Part shown: one piece after another, positions 34,901 through 49,900 of the stretch
Position numbering within the stretch: the first letter of the stretch is position 1
How the letters are laid out: each line of letters begins with the position of its first letter
Source of the DNA: Nectonema munidae
Taxonomy: Eukaryota; Nematomorpha; Nectonematoida; Nectonematidae
Length of the DNA stretch: 64,000 bases
NCBI GenBank assembly: GCA_030549495.1
Contig: JAUIRK010000664.1
Span: forward strand, 1 to 64,000
Reading direction: 5' to 3'
Program-made: the position numbers and the translations under genes
The notes under the pieces: model-generated
Told to the model about the DNA's origin: nothing
Databases searched by the model: none
The model's input: the letters and a program-made list of their open reading frames with translations, nothing else

Positions 34901-37900
34901 TACCTAGACCACTTTTCCTCTCTTCTCACAGGTTACATCTTCATTTCAATCATTACGGGGGTGCAAGGGATTTTGTCGATAACTATAAAACAACGTGGAA
35001 CGTCAGTTGCCCCAACAACTGAGTCTCTGTTGATTGACGCTTTGAGCACCTTAGGGATATCAGTGTCCCGAGAAATGAAAATCGCCTGCTTTCAATATAT
35101 AAATTGCATTTAAAAAAAAGCTGACGAATAACCTTTAAATTTCTGGTCGTCAGTGGCTTAAAATCATATCTCTTCCCTATTTTCGGCAAAGTATTGTCCT
35201 TTTTTACAGGTTCTTTAGATCTTTTTAATTAAACCGAATGATGAATGATTATTGTTATTATCATTGTTTTTTAAAAACTTTTAGATTATTTTGAAATATC
35301 GTGATTTCTATTCTTTCGTTATCCTTATATAAACTTTTGATGTTTTCTTCATTTATTTATTTTTAACGAAAATTAACCAAACCTGTGAATCAATGCCAAA
35401 TATATAAACTTCAAAATACATTTCAATTCAACTATTTTTTTGCATAATATTGTCTAAATTTATGAACCAGCTTTGGTGAATAATTCATTCAAAGTATTTA
35501 CCTGTCAATAAATTAGCTTTCACTAGTGACAGCGTCAAACACTTTTCCTCATTATATTAAAATAAACGTATCCATACACAGCCTAGATAGGTACGCAACC
35601 TTTCTTCTCGTAAATCCGAACAACCGTTCTAACACGCCACTCTCCTCACATGTCATTTTGAGATCAGATATTTTTTTTATCATTTTGATGTATACAGGTA
35701 ATGAATACTACATCTCAAATTTTGCCACTGTAACTCCATTTGTGTATTTAACACTTAATGACTAAAACAATTTATAAATATCCAAAATCAACATCTTTGT
35801 TTCAAATATTATATATCTCCAACTTCGAATTATGCAGAATTTCTTTAGAAACATCAGTTATGACCCATTAACGACCAGAATAATCAGACGATATCTAATG
35901 TAAAGCAGAAGATTATTATTAAAGAGCTTTGATAAACGCAGACGATTTTATTTTTGTAAAGTCGACATTGGGCGTTAACGGAGTTTTCAATCTATAATGT
36001 TAAAAGTGTCATGACTTGTACAAAGGATCTCCTGAATCTTACATGCTTCTTCTTTATGTTACAATGTAAGATGGTTGATATTTTTTCTTCTACATTGTTT
36101 ATTAAAATGTTTATTGGTTTGTATTTGTAGTTTAGTGTCTTCAAAACGATAGCATTCAAAAGCTAAATTCATCTTAAATTATATTTTCAAATGTATTTGG
36201 TTTAAAAGTTTTTCTCCAAAAACTTTCTACTCATCATAAACGGAGATTTGTTCCTTTACAAGGTATTTGTGTAATAAACCTGAGTTGCAAAAACACAACA
36301 TTAGATCAAAATGATGAAGATTTTTTATGTTGCGTTTTTGTTAACGTTGTGCACTAAAGAGAGTGTCTGAGAATCTTCCTTTTTAATCTATGAATAAAAG
36401 TATTTTTGAAATCGCATTCAAAGTCTTCGCAATCATTGTTATGACTCCGACTCCAACTCCTTAAAACATGGGACTCCACTCACTCCAACTCCACTACCCT
36501 TGATGTGTTTAATCCGGCATTACATTAACATTTCTGTATCGATTAGATACATTTATCCCGGTACCAAAGATCTATGGAGGGCACCTAGATTAAAGGTACC
36601 AATGATCTTTTAGAGGAATTAGAATTACAGTACCAATGATCATTGAGGGGACCTAAAATCACAGTACCTAGAATCCTATCTGTTTAGAGCGAATCTTTTA
36701 AAAAGTTGGCAATGATCCATACCTCGCCTATTATTTCATACTATGATCTTTGAAGGGACCTAGAATCACGCCAGAAACGAGCGGGGTTATCTTCGTAATT
36801 TATATTTATTAATAATATATTTAATCATAAATAACTAATTCAGCCATAAAATTTTCATAAAAATTGTAAAATGACACATTAAAAATATTATTATGTGCTA
36901 CTCTAAACAAACGACAGAACAATTTTGGCTCACCTTAGTTTAATTATTGTTTCTTAGTTTATCCTTACCTTCGTGTACTAACTAAAGAGAAGACACCTTT
37001 GAAATATATATCTTATAGGACTTGCATTGTTTTTCTACAATTTCGGTATTATTAACTTCTGGTCTCTACTTGATTTCTCTTAAACTTTTATATGGTGTCT
37101 AATTTTGCCCTTTCATTCTACACTGATCTTTCCTTGGAAGCTTTTTATTTTGTGCAATCTGTATTCGAAAAATTTTTTTAGAAATTTATTTAGCTTTTCT
37201 ATTGAAGGGAGTCTGTGTGTTGATCTTGAATTTTTATATTGGCATCTGTTGTAATATCTGATGATTGAACAGATACTCTGGATATTTGCTAACCAATCCC
37301 TTTTCAAAATTAGTGTTCCTCATCATTCATAATCATCTTTTTTCAATTACAAAAAGTTTCCCACCTTCATCACCTAAAAGACCCTCTTTCACAACAAAAG
37401 GAAAAAATTCTTCAAATTTGATTTACATTTATAATTTTTTTTTGAGAATAACTACATCTTCACATATTGGTATCTGACATGCTTATAATAACTCTACCTG
37501 TTTGAAAATTTTCAGATTTTTTTCCATGTTAGTGAATTGATTGAAATCTTTGCTAATAAGATAAAGGTTCAAAGATATTTCATTCACAAGGAATGAACTT
37601 TTTCTTTACTGTGAAGATCTTTTTTGAAATATGAATGATTTCATAAGCAATTATATCAGCAATCAATATTTTGATATGTTTCTTAAATTCTGCCTAACTT
37701 TTTTTCATTGTAATTATTATGAATGTCCAAAAGCGTCCATTTATCGCGGGTATGAATGACTGTGGTCCCAGGTTTTTGAAAACTTATCGTTTGCTTACCT
37801 TTTTCAATTAATTTATCATTACGCAGATGATTTTTTAGTATGAAGACGTTAAAGCCTTACGGGTTACAGATTTAGGGAAACAATGAATGAAAAGTTTTAC

Positions 37901-40900
37901 CCGCCTTTAATGTTTAGGTATAAACTTGATGGAAGACTTTCTGACCAACATCCTGGAAGATATTCACGCTAACTCAGAATTCCCAATCTTCAGAGATTCC
38001 GTAGCTTTACTCTTGAATCACTTGGTGCATTTATTCTCCACAAAGATCCACCTCTCCCACCCTCAACTCTTTTGCTGTCTCGACTTCATCGCCTTCTTCA
38101 CCCAAAAGGCGTTTTGTGCCGAAGTACAACACTATCTTAGATGTTCTTTTAAATCAGTCATAGTCAGCCCTTCCTCATATGTCGGTCAAATTGGGTTTAT
38201 GAAAGTGTTTTCACGGGTCTGAATATTCTATATAGTCAAATCTCTTTCCCTGAAAACACCATAGGCAGTGTGTCATTGGCGTTTGATGGAAGTTTGCCAG
38301 GTTGAGGTGAAGAAAAGAAAAGTAGCTAATATATATGTCATGAAAAGACAAAGAAATAAAAATGAAATTCAGGATTGTTGAAAAATGAATATCCTTTATT
38401 TGGTTCTAGGAAATATTCCCCCGAAACTTGTCCCAGTTTTTTATGAGTTTTCATACGTAATTCTTCGGACATAAAAGGCCTGCTCATTTAATTTTGGGAC
38501 GCCAAAGTTTTGGCTCCTAAATTGCGTTGTAAAAAGTTCTTTTTTTATATCAATGCACTTATTTTAGCTTAATATTCTAATATTCTTAATGCTTCCATAT
38601 ATTGAATATTGAGAAAGAAATTTTTTTTAGAAAAAAAGTTATAAAATTGCCCAGGATAAACATTCTAGACTCGCCCCTGATTCTGCTCCTTCAAAACGCC
38701 CGACCGTGACTCTTCAAGCCTGTGATTAACCTGTGACCATGTCAAAAAAAAAATGGATAAATATAATGGATGTTTTACTGAAAATGGGCTGAATACTTGG
38801 CATAATAATCAAGCGTCTATCTTGTAGGCATTCCTCTACCATTCCACGCCTACTTATTTGAGAAGTGCCTTCTCCAATTGCGAAGATTGCGAAAGCGTTC
38901 CAGAGGATGGGGGCAAAGCCTTTGAAAAATCTCTCCTTGGCCTCATCCTCTCCATTTCCTGTCTTCCACGAGACTCCAAAAGTTTGAGTCGTTTTTTCCC
39001 AAATGTCACAAATATTTCGTTGGAAACGGAAAACACAGAGAAGAATTTATGGAGTGTAAGTCGTTTTTTTCCATTTTATGCTATGCCGTACGTATTACAA
39101 ATGACAAGCTTGCAGTGCTTGGGGTTGTACAGGTTTTTTTTGTGTTTTTAACGGATTCTTGTCTGCGCCATGTTTACGCCTGAGGAGATGAGGCATCATC
39201 ACTTTTAATTTTCAGTTTTTGTTTTTTAGGTCTTTTTCATATATAAGCTTGTGAAATATAAGCTCCCAAATCCCGTATCACCTCTCCCCCATCCTCATAA
39301 AATTTTTGATTTAAGTTCACCCCTGAACATTCAACTGATAGTTTTGCTATATATATGTCATGGTGAAGATGACAATTTGGTATAATTGACGATTACACAA
39401 CGATAAATGCCAATCATCATCTTTACTTGGAGAATTACCAATCATATTAGTACAAATGATGATTGACATTTGTCCTGATAAAATTGCTAATCATCTCGCA
39501 TTTTCATCTGTAGCATGACATACATTTTCTTGTCAATAAATTTAATAAGCATTGCTGATTGAGCATTTACAACACACAATTACATTTACATAAAGAAAAA
39601 AATGTGAATCGCAATTATCTTTGCATATAAATTCACGCATAAATATTTGAGAATTATTTGTGAAAGACTTTTGGTAGATTTGCTCTTAAATGTTGTCTCA
39701 GTATGAGAACTATACGTTTACATAATTTTCACACTTATCATGTAGATGTTCAAAAATATGAATGTTTTTTTAAATGTGTTTATGTTTGTTTTTCAAGACG
39801 CTTAACTCCTTGATATCGAAGTTGACGTCAATATTTTACTGTTTGCTTAAACTTTCTCCTCAAATACGAGACAAACTGCTTTTTTGGATCGGATTTTCTA
39901 TGCATTCAAATTCCTCTAAAACTGAACTTTGGAATCAAGCAAATCCAGATTCCAATCTCGAAGACAAATTCGCATCTGATTCCTTCTTTCTGAACCTTGG
40001 GTCTGTTTTGCTTAAGTAAGAAAAATTCACCGCAATTAATTTAATTCATCACTAAATGAGTCTACCAAATATCATTAGTAACTTGTCAAGTCTACTAGGC
40101 TGGGGGAGGCAGAATCCTGACTAAATTTTCTGACACCTGATCCGGGATCTGGAAGTGAAAAGCTTCAATTTCCGCTCTCCACCTTTTGCTCTGACTTAGT
40201 TGCTTGAAAAAATTGATTATATGATTTAAAATTTTCTCTTTATTTTTTGACTTTACTCAATTGAAATACTAAAATGAAATAGAGATTCGCTAAACTAAAT
40301 AATTAAGCATATTAATTTGTAGGTCCACGCCATGTGAGGTAGTTAACTTACTTGTTAGCCGGGAAGCTATCTGGCTGAATCTTGGATTTAAAACGTATAA
40401 TCCAACAAAGCCATAAGTAGAAGCCTGCCTACTCATAATGTCAGTAGAACCTAATGGTGGCTTTTATGCAGGTTGGCTGAAAATACACGCACAAATTATA
40501 ACATAAAATGGGTAACGTAAATTCTATATTTTTCCCTGTGGGTATTTTCCAGCAATGTATACATACACCTTCTCAGTTCAAATAAAAATTGTGTTCTTTT
40601 TTTGAACTTATAGAGACAAGGGGATAGTGTAAGAAATGGGCTAACAACAATAACATTAAATATATTACGTACTCTATTGAAAAACTTTTTATAATTATGA
40701 AATTTAGAGTAATGAGGGAGGGACGAAATAGGTCCAGCAGTTAGATTAATGGTCAGTTCGTATATAGAAACAATTACCGATATGCATAAATATGGTATAT
40801 ATTTTTAAAGTTACTACTTTAATACTTGTACATTTAATTATCATTCTTTTACCTATGCATTTCCTTGCGCATGAATCGGTAAACTAAATGAAAATGATCT

Positions 40901-43900
40901 AATTAACTATCAGCAAACCAATCAATTGATTATTACCAATAACTATTAACCTCTCTCTCAATATTACATTTATATACGTTCAAGTGGAATTAAACTCCAT
41001 ATGTCAAAATTCTTCTTTGTAATGCAAATATTTTTTCAAGACCATGACAAATTTGGTTTAGTCGATATGGTTCTGTTCAGTCATCCCATATTTTTTTAAT
41101 AAAGCTGTTTTGTAGTTTTCATTTTCTTTTCACGATAAATTTTTCTGTAAGAAGAGAACGCTTTCATCAAATCGAAAGCTACTTTAGAATTTCCTTCACA
41201 ATTTGAATAATTAGATTCAAATATTTTGCCAGCATTTTCAATTATGTAAAAGCTTTATCAGTGTTTTTTGGACTTAAACAACGATTCATGTCTGCAGGTT
41301 CAGAAAATTTTATATCGTTGCTTTCATTTCTTCTTTCGTATTTTTCCATTTCAATCAGTTCATCATTTGTGAGTTCTTCCTTATCAGCATAAAGCAAGTC
41401 AATGAAGTCATTGAAAGAAACGCCAAAATGAACTCAGTTAGCGATGCTTAGAACGTTTTCGCGTTGACTTTGCACGATTTTTTCTGGCTCTTCAAATTAG
41501 CCAATTTGAGAGCAAATTGAGGGAAAATTTTTACTTACTCCTTTTATTTTCTTTTGTGTAATCTTTTTTCACGCTTTTTCGAAAATTTTCACTGCATCAA
41601 AAATGTTAAAACCATTTCAAATTTCTAAAATTTATGGTCCTCCTTCCTCATCTGTGACTTAAATGAGCTTTTCAAATGTATAACGGAGATAATACGTCTT
41701 AAAGGTAGCAATCACTCTTCGATCCATAGGTTGTAAGCCGGACGTAGCGCTTGGAGGTAAGAACATCACTTTGACATTTTGGCTCCTATGTTTAAGAAAT
41801 GATGCGTGAAAAGGAATGCCTTTCTTTTGGCAATATATTTTAACTTCTGCTATGAAATTCTTTGAAAACCATTCTTCAAATCAAGTGGCTGTCACCCATG
41901 CTTTCTTATTACTCTTTGAAATTAGTTGGATTGCTTTTTTTATTATCAATTCCCTTATGCGCTCACCGATTTTCTTCACGGTAAATAATGAGCATGTGTT
42001 TTAATTTACATTCACCTTCTTCATTTCCACGAAAGAGGTGTGTAATCGATTCTTAGCTGCTTTTAAACCTGGAATTCTGGATCCTTCCTTGGAAATTTCT
42101 CAGTCATTCTTTTCCAAAGAGTCCTGTTTCATCAACATCAAAAATTTTGGATGGTGTAATGACATTTTCTAATTCATGTGGGAACTTCTTAGCATAATAT
42201 CCATCTGCACTTGCGTATACTCCCTGAACTAATGCTATGCCAATTTGCCTTTTTTTTGTATCGTTGCAACAAGTCATTGCTAGCGACATATTATATTCCA
42301 AATTTTCTCTTTGACAAAGATCCTTAAAAGGATAAAATACTTCTGCGCCTTACTTTCTCCATATAAATATTTAATCTCAATATACTGTTGTTTTGTCATT
42401 TGTCCCCATATTTTTTATGTCATTATTAGCGCAATCTGTCAGTCACGTTTTTATTTGAGACTGAGTGAAAATTTCTTTGGCAAGGAAGAGTTAACAAGGC
42501 AAGTTTAGAATTTTTGCAACAGCACCGATAAATTAGCGTAAAGTCAGCCAAGCTACTAGATTCCTATTCATGCCGTTATAGTTTTTAGGTCCAAGACTGA
42601 GCCACGTTATTTCCCATTATTCTAGTAAGTTTATCACTCGGCAATGCTTGGCCGATAGATCAATCGATTCTAGTGTTTTGGCTATGTGTGAACAATTGAA
42701 AAAATGATGTGTTTTGTGTATGTCCTAATTACAGAATATTAATTGTTAATTATTATCAGTTCCGTATGACCAGAGGCGTAGCTAGTGGGGGGCGCCAGGG
42801 GCGGTCCACCCCGGGCGGCAGATTTTAAGGGTCGGCATTTTGTCCTAAGGTCATTTGTTAAAATATTCCATTTAATTTTTAGTTTAAATTTTCTGTTCAA
42901 TTTAATCGATTCCAGTTTTTTGTGACTGTTTTAATTTTAGTGGAGGGGGTCAAAAAGGCACTCCCCCGTCACTGATAGGATTAAGGGGTCAAGATCTTGT
43001 CAAGACAAGATGAGCTCTCTCAATGACTCCTTTAAAATTATTTCTGACCCCAGCCGTCTACTTTGAAAACCCTAACTACAATCAAGTCTTCGCCTGACCG
43101 TTAGCGTACGGACTTGAATTTTTGGAGGTTTTTGAAACTTAACGTCATAAAGGGCGGCAGATTTTACAACCGCCCCGGGCGGCAAAAGTGTTAGCTACGC
43201 CTCTGCGTATGACGTAAGTGAAAAACGATAAAATTCGTTTTGTATTAATTTTTTTTATCAATTCATAAGTATGTAAATATAATCGAAATTCTTCTTCTAC
43301 GGCTAACTGGTTGATGCTCACGCACAGCTACTAGATGGCGCTTCAAACCTCACGGCGAGCTTAGAAATTTTCAAATTGAGATTGAAGACAACGCATGTAA
43401 CAGTGTATACGGTTAGAATTTCAGTTTAAAATTATTTATAACTAGCTGAAACTTAGATTTAGTATATATAAACTTACTTAGATAAAATCTAAAAAGATCA
43501 AAATACATTTAAGTTTAGAAGTCCATCCAGAAAAAATTTCTGTTGCCGTGTCATGTTAGCTTTTAATTCTTTAAGCTTTGAAACACGCATCAGGCCCTCG
43601 TATTTATCGTAAGATATATGGCTAGTCTCATAATGTCGTTTCAAATTATACGTTTTTAGCGTACTTATGTGATTATTACAAATTAAACACAGTATTCTAC
43701 CATTTAGAACCATGAGGTTTTTATTCAGGCGCAAATACTTCTAATCTTCATACTTTTATTATTAAGTTAGGAAGGTAAACCCATGCAATTTCTTAGACAA
43801 AATTAAACATTATTTCAAGTATGTTAATGCAAAACCGTTTTGATATATGAAAAATTGAACTAAAATATCTGTAGTTGACGAGGAATTTATGTCCGGAAAT

Positions 43901-46900
43901 TTTGACAAATATATTCATAGAAAAGACGGAAATTTTATTTGAGAATTTGGTTGGGAATACTGATGTTTTCTCTTCATAGTAAAAAATAACGCACCTTTTC
44001 AACTTTCGTATCTTCGTAAATTGTTTGGAGTTGTTGGACAACTAATTAAGCAATTTTTTGGACATCATCCAATCCGATATTTCATTAAAACTATTCTTTT
44101 TCGTTTTTTTATTGTTAGAATTTTAATGATTTTTTATTAAAATTGTTTTTTCTCATAGTTTGTGCAAGCCCTTTTCTCAGTGTGACAGTCCTTTGCTGTG
44201 TAAAATGGATTTGACGTATGCCAAAGCTTCTATGTTAGCGAATCCACGCTTATTGGGCATTCATTGCTTTGGTACTCTCCTCTCTTTATTTTTATTCATT
44301 TTTATATTTACATATTTTTCATTTAATATTTTGCTCTTAGTTTCATTCCTAGTGTTTTTTCTCTCTCCCTCCCTTTTTAAAACACAAACATGCTTTTATA
44401 CATGTTCATATAATTTCTTTAGTGTGCCAGTAGAGTATAGAGAAATTGATTAGCTTATGAGTGTTATGCGGAATACTTTTAAAATGATTTGAGCTAAGTA
44501 CCTTCCTAGGTTGATGTTTTGAATAAAATATTCCTTCGAACCCTTAATATTTTTTGACATACCAACCGTCTATCCATTGAGATATTTTTTATATACTATG
44601 GATATTATATATTTATAGGCAGCTCATTTTTAAATGCTGCAGGACTGCCTGTTTCATGGTCTGAACGTCTGTGACTATATCGACAACTCTCAAATTGATC
44701 AGTAAATATATACTTTATATATATGACCTAACGGAAATCCTATCTTCACCCTAGCGCTCTTAACCTTTTCTTTCCCACGCCCCTCCCCCTTTCCCTTAGA
44801 CATTTATTTTTTTATACGCCCCTTACCATTTATATGTTTACCCACATTTTAATTATGCTTCAAATCTTATTATAATAATTTTTTCAATCAAGGAAAAACT
44901 GAAGTTTCATACCTAACTTATAAGTTTGATAAATCATTTTCTATGTCGAATCTATTTCTCGATTTTGTTTTAATTGAAAATAAAGTCGAAAACGCACTTT
45001 CATAAAGATAAGTTCATCCAAATGGACCAAAACCTTTAGCGCTTTATGTGCTATTAGGACGATACTTTATCCAGAAAGCTTTGAGATCCAGCTTTAAATT
45101 CATTTTCAGCAATAGAGTTAAATTTTAATTCAAGAAACTCTTCTTACGCATCATCTAACTAAAACATCTTCAACTTCACTATGAAATGGCTTTATAATAA
45201 ACTTCCAGGCGTCTCGATTTTTATCTACATCTGGGAAGTATCTCATAAATTCTGCTTTCAAATGTTCTAGATGTGTAATTATTTGTTTTTTCAAATCATG
45301 ATTCAGAACATTTTGATTTATAGCTGAGTCCAAATGACTAAAGCTAGCTACATTCCCCTGCTGAATCCGATACATCCAGAGATCTAGCTTAGCTATGAAG
45401 GTTCGAATTGCGTCATGGTGTGTCAAAACATTGATTTTTCTCCCTTGCAGTTTAAGATTGAGAACATTTAAAGCTTCAAAAACATCCACAAGATAAGCTA
45501 TGGATAGTTGAAAAGCTGATGATTTGAACCTAACACAAATAAATATCTTTTCTTTTATGAATCCAAAAAAATTTAAATCATAAAATCTCCCAAGCATGTT
45601 ACCTTTTGATAACCAACGTGTTTTTGTGTAAAAAAGCAATGCGCGTGTCTTTGATCCCTTATCTTCACACAAAAGCTTGAAAAGACTTTCCGCTATTGAT
45701 AAAATTGACAACATTAATGGCCAAACTCAGAACCTCATTCAATTCAGAAGGCAAGGTTCGAGATGCTAAAGTTTCACGATGAATTATACACTGTGTAACT
45801 ACAAAAGATTCATTCTTTTCTTTTAACATAGCAGTAAATCCCGACTATAGGCCCAGCATAGGTGAAGCTCCATGAGTACACTCACCAGCAAGTGAATCCC
45901 ATGAAAGTTGATTTTCTACTAAAAATTCTGAGACAACTTGAAAAATGGCTGATGCTATTGTACGGCATTCTAAAGAGTGACAAAACAACATTTCTTCTCT
46001 CATACCCAAAACGAGCATAAACTATTAATTGAGAACACTGTGCTATGTCGGTTGTTTCGTCGCATTGAATGGCAAAAAGCGGTGAGTCCTTAATCTGCTT
46101 CAAACTTGAACTTTGATTTCGTGAGAAAGTTTATCAATCCTTTTTTTATTGTATCATTCGACAAAGAAATGTGAGAAAGCTTCTTTGAAGAGTCTTTTCT
46201 TAAAACGAGTTTAGATGCACGAAGTCAGCATGGTTTTATCAAAGTTTCTCCAATCATGGATTTTTTAGTTTTTGTGATTAACATGGCTATTTCATAAGAA
46301 GCTTGAACACCTTTTGAATTTTGTTGTAGAAAGGAAGACTGATAATCTAATTTAATTTGCTTTAATGATAGACGTTTGGCTTCAAAAATGTCAGTGGTTT
46401 ATTGGCAAGTGTAGGATGTATTGTTTTCAAGTGACGTTCTAGACGAGACGGTCTCATTGCATTAACCTTCGCTTTACGGACCCTATGCATTTTTTACACC
46501 GAGGATTTTCGAACTGATTTTGTGTAAAAATTGTCAATAGAAACTAGTATCTGAATTTTAACGTAAATTTTATTAATATGTTTTTCTTTAAAAAAAAGAT
46601 GGAAACTAAATATAAACTCTAAAAATATAAATATAATGAAGGAAAAACGCCTTTTTATTTCATTTTTTATAGATGGCGTTAAGTATTTGTGTATTTACAT
46701 AATAAAAAAATAAGGATTTATTTATAATTCAACAATAATTATTTGCAGTTAGAACATGATATAGATGAATGTTCTTTGCATAAAAAAATACTACACTTGT
46801 CTTGTTGTTTTATTTTTCTTCGAAGTGCAAAAAGGACAAGATGATCTTTTTTTACAACTTTCTTGACTTGTTTGAGGTTCAGATTGAGTAAACCCATAGA

Positions 46901-49900
46901 ATGATAGAAGGGACTTTATATTTGTTGACAAGAAGGTATTAGAGCGGACTTTCATGCATTCTTTTGATAGTGAAAGTGCTAGTTTTTTTTTTATGAAAAG
47001 TTTTCTTCCACTGTCTTTTTTTTTAGGAAAATCTTGTGGAGAGTTAAATTTGGCAACTGCCCAGCTGTTCAATGCACAAATGTCCAAGTAATTACAAAAT
47101 GCGGCTAAGCTCCATTTTCTCGTAGGTTTGTATGCGTGGTATCCTTTGACCATTCTGTTTGGAACATCGACACCGTCTTTGTATTTATTGTAAGAAAGCA
47201 AACTTTCGGGCTTGGAAGCAACGTTAGTGATCTGAACATTTTTGTGTTGCGAAGAAAGTACGTAGACGACTTTAAAATTTCTTCGTACGTGTTTTTTTGG
47301 AACATAAGCACTGATAGAAACGTGATCAGAATAAATTATGCGGCTTTCACATACATTTAGTTTCAGTCCTTTGAGGTACGGCGGTTGAAAAATAATAGGT
47401 AGAAATCTTTTGTTTGACATGGTTGTTCCACATAGGGATAAACTTTTATTATAAGCCCAGACTGCAAGCTCATGTGTTGTAAAAAATCTATCTGTGTATA
47501 GACCACATCCAGGTGGAACATTGCTTTTTTCAACCAATCTTTTGACAATGGCTGATCCAGAAAAATAGGATGAATCTTGTAACCCTGATATATAAATTTC
47601 GGGTAACATATAATAGTAGTACTTTGAGTCATTTATATGATAAAACTTGATACCATATCTTCCAGGTTTATGAGGATCGTATACTTTTAGTGGGCAACCT
47701 CCTCTGAAAGCTACAAGCTGTTCATCAATTGTCACAGCAGAATGGGGAGTCCAAAATTTGAAAAAAATATTGGAAAAATGATCATGGATGTATCGAATAG
47801 GAGCAATTTTATCATTGATATCGCGAGTCTCTTTGTTATCAAATCTTATAAAGATATTAATTAAGGTAAACATCTCGTGTCCGATTGCGGCTCTTAGAAA
47901 TGGACTTCCACAGGAAGAAAATAGTTCAGCTGTTTTAATTTTTTGATCACCGTTTTGTCCAATATAAAACAATACTGCAAAATACGATAAAAGGTGGTGA
48001 ATTTTGAAGTTTTGATAACAATAATTTAAATTTAAATGTTTAGGATGGGTTGATCTAAAATTTTTTTATATAAAATTCATAAAAGTATAGAATAATAAAC
48101 TTACTTATAGTTGGATTCAAGTTTCAACATTGTCATACTGTAGATATGATGAACAATTTCAGGTGTCAAAAAAGAACTAAATATTGATAAAACATCAGAT
48201 ACGTTTTTCAATGTTCCTTGGGGGCCAGGAGGACGACGTGAAAAGTTTCTTATATTTAAACTTTGAACTCTTCCTCTATGAATAGCAGGCCGTGACCACT
48301 GACCAGGTATACTTTGTAGAATCTGGAGCTTTCAAATTTTCATCAATTTCTTGAGAAATATGGGATGAAGAACTACTACAAGAAGAAAATGTTGATGTAG
48401 AGTTTGTAGAAAATCAGAACTCTCTTCAGAAGACATAAATAGGCAATTTAATATTTCAAGAAAATTGACGCGGACTGGAGAAAATAACCGAAGGAAAACA
48501 AAGCAGATAAAGTTGATGAACGAACAAATGAGGCAAGAATAAAAAAGTGATGATTTGATCGCAGTAAACGTTCCGACTAAGAGTGTGGCAATTATATCGT
48601 ATTTCATTGCCGATATTCTCGTGGTATGTTGAGAAGCAATGCTAATCCCCATATATTTATATAATATATTCAATCAAAGGATCAACATATAAATTTCCAA
48701 AGCAATTTGTTGCATGCATAGAAATCCTCAAAATATATAGGATTATGTGGCAATACGCGTGTATTCGTAATATATAAGAGAAAATGTAACCCAACGCCAT
48801 TTCCACGTTAAAACCATATGTTGCTTACATAGATTCCATTATAGGGTATCAATTGTCAATAAATATTTTTTTGTTCTGGCTAGATAAGCTTATACTATAT
48901 ATCAAACTGTGATTAGATGCGCACCCAGACATCAGCCACCACCTACGCTAATTTACAAAGGATAGAGCATACCCGCAGGCATTGATCGTGAGTGATAAAA
49001 AGAAACCTTATTGGGAAAGCGTTCATTGCTTAGAGCAGGGGTCACCAAACTACGGCCCGCGGGCCGGATCCGGCCCGCGACGTCAGATCATCAGGCCCGC
49101 CGACGATACTTAAATTTGCTTGATAAAACGTATGAAACATGATATGTTGTGAGTGAAACCTGTCAACAACGGTCCCTCTTAACAACGACTTCCTTTTAGC
49201 AACGACTTAAATTCAAGTTAATAAACAACTCTACCGTGTTTTGATATAACTTTTACCTCTTAAATGCGACACTGCTTGATGCGACATACGACCGTAAATT
49301 TAAATTTTTTAAAAAGTTTACTTTTTATTTTCATTTTCCCTTTTTGCAACTTTTAAAATGGCGTTTTCATGTATTTTTCCTTTGTTTTTAAACAAATTTT
49401 ATTGCAAGGACAAAAAAATATTTCTTGTAATTAAAACGTTCAACAAAACAGATTATTTAATGAAAGTTGTGAGAATTTTGTTTTGAAATCTCTTTTTCTT
49501 TGTCTTATTTATTAAAAAATATTTTTTTGTAAATACTAGAGTAAAAAAATTATATTAACTTTTAAGAACGCCTTAATTTGTATTTTTTTATATAATAAAT
49601 TTGATAAATAATATTCAACACGTGTGCTTGATTAAAAATAATTTTTAAAATATTTTTGTTGTTTTTGTGTATAAAAATTAAGATTATTTATTTACCTGTT
49701 TAAAAAATTAAGATTATTATTACTACCTGTGAGTTACGACCGAGATTATCTGCAGAAAACATAGGTCGTATATAAAAGGTTTTACTGTATAATTTAAATT
49801 TAAATATTAAGTTTAGAATATTATCGTTATGGCTACTAAGAAAAGAAAAGTAGACGCCGAGTGTCGTGCTTTCAATGAAGAATGGGGAGTAAAGTACTTC

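Larger units (their letters stand above)
40016..44158 (+). other. UBE4A intron 8
   Basis: 4.1 kb. Holds a Tigger remnant, a hAT MITE and a hAT fragment, annotated separately. The first 1.2 kb shows only a weak tRNA-like stretch near 40330. Confidence 0.6.

Noticed and set aside
40321-40500. Possible SINE with GGTAGTTAACTTAC and CTTGGATTTAAAAC
   Set aside because: Boxes are weak and no tail or borders were seen.
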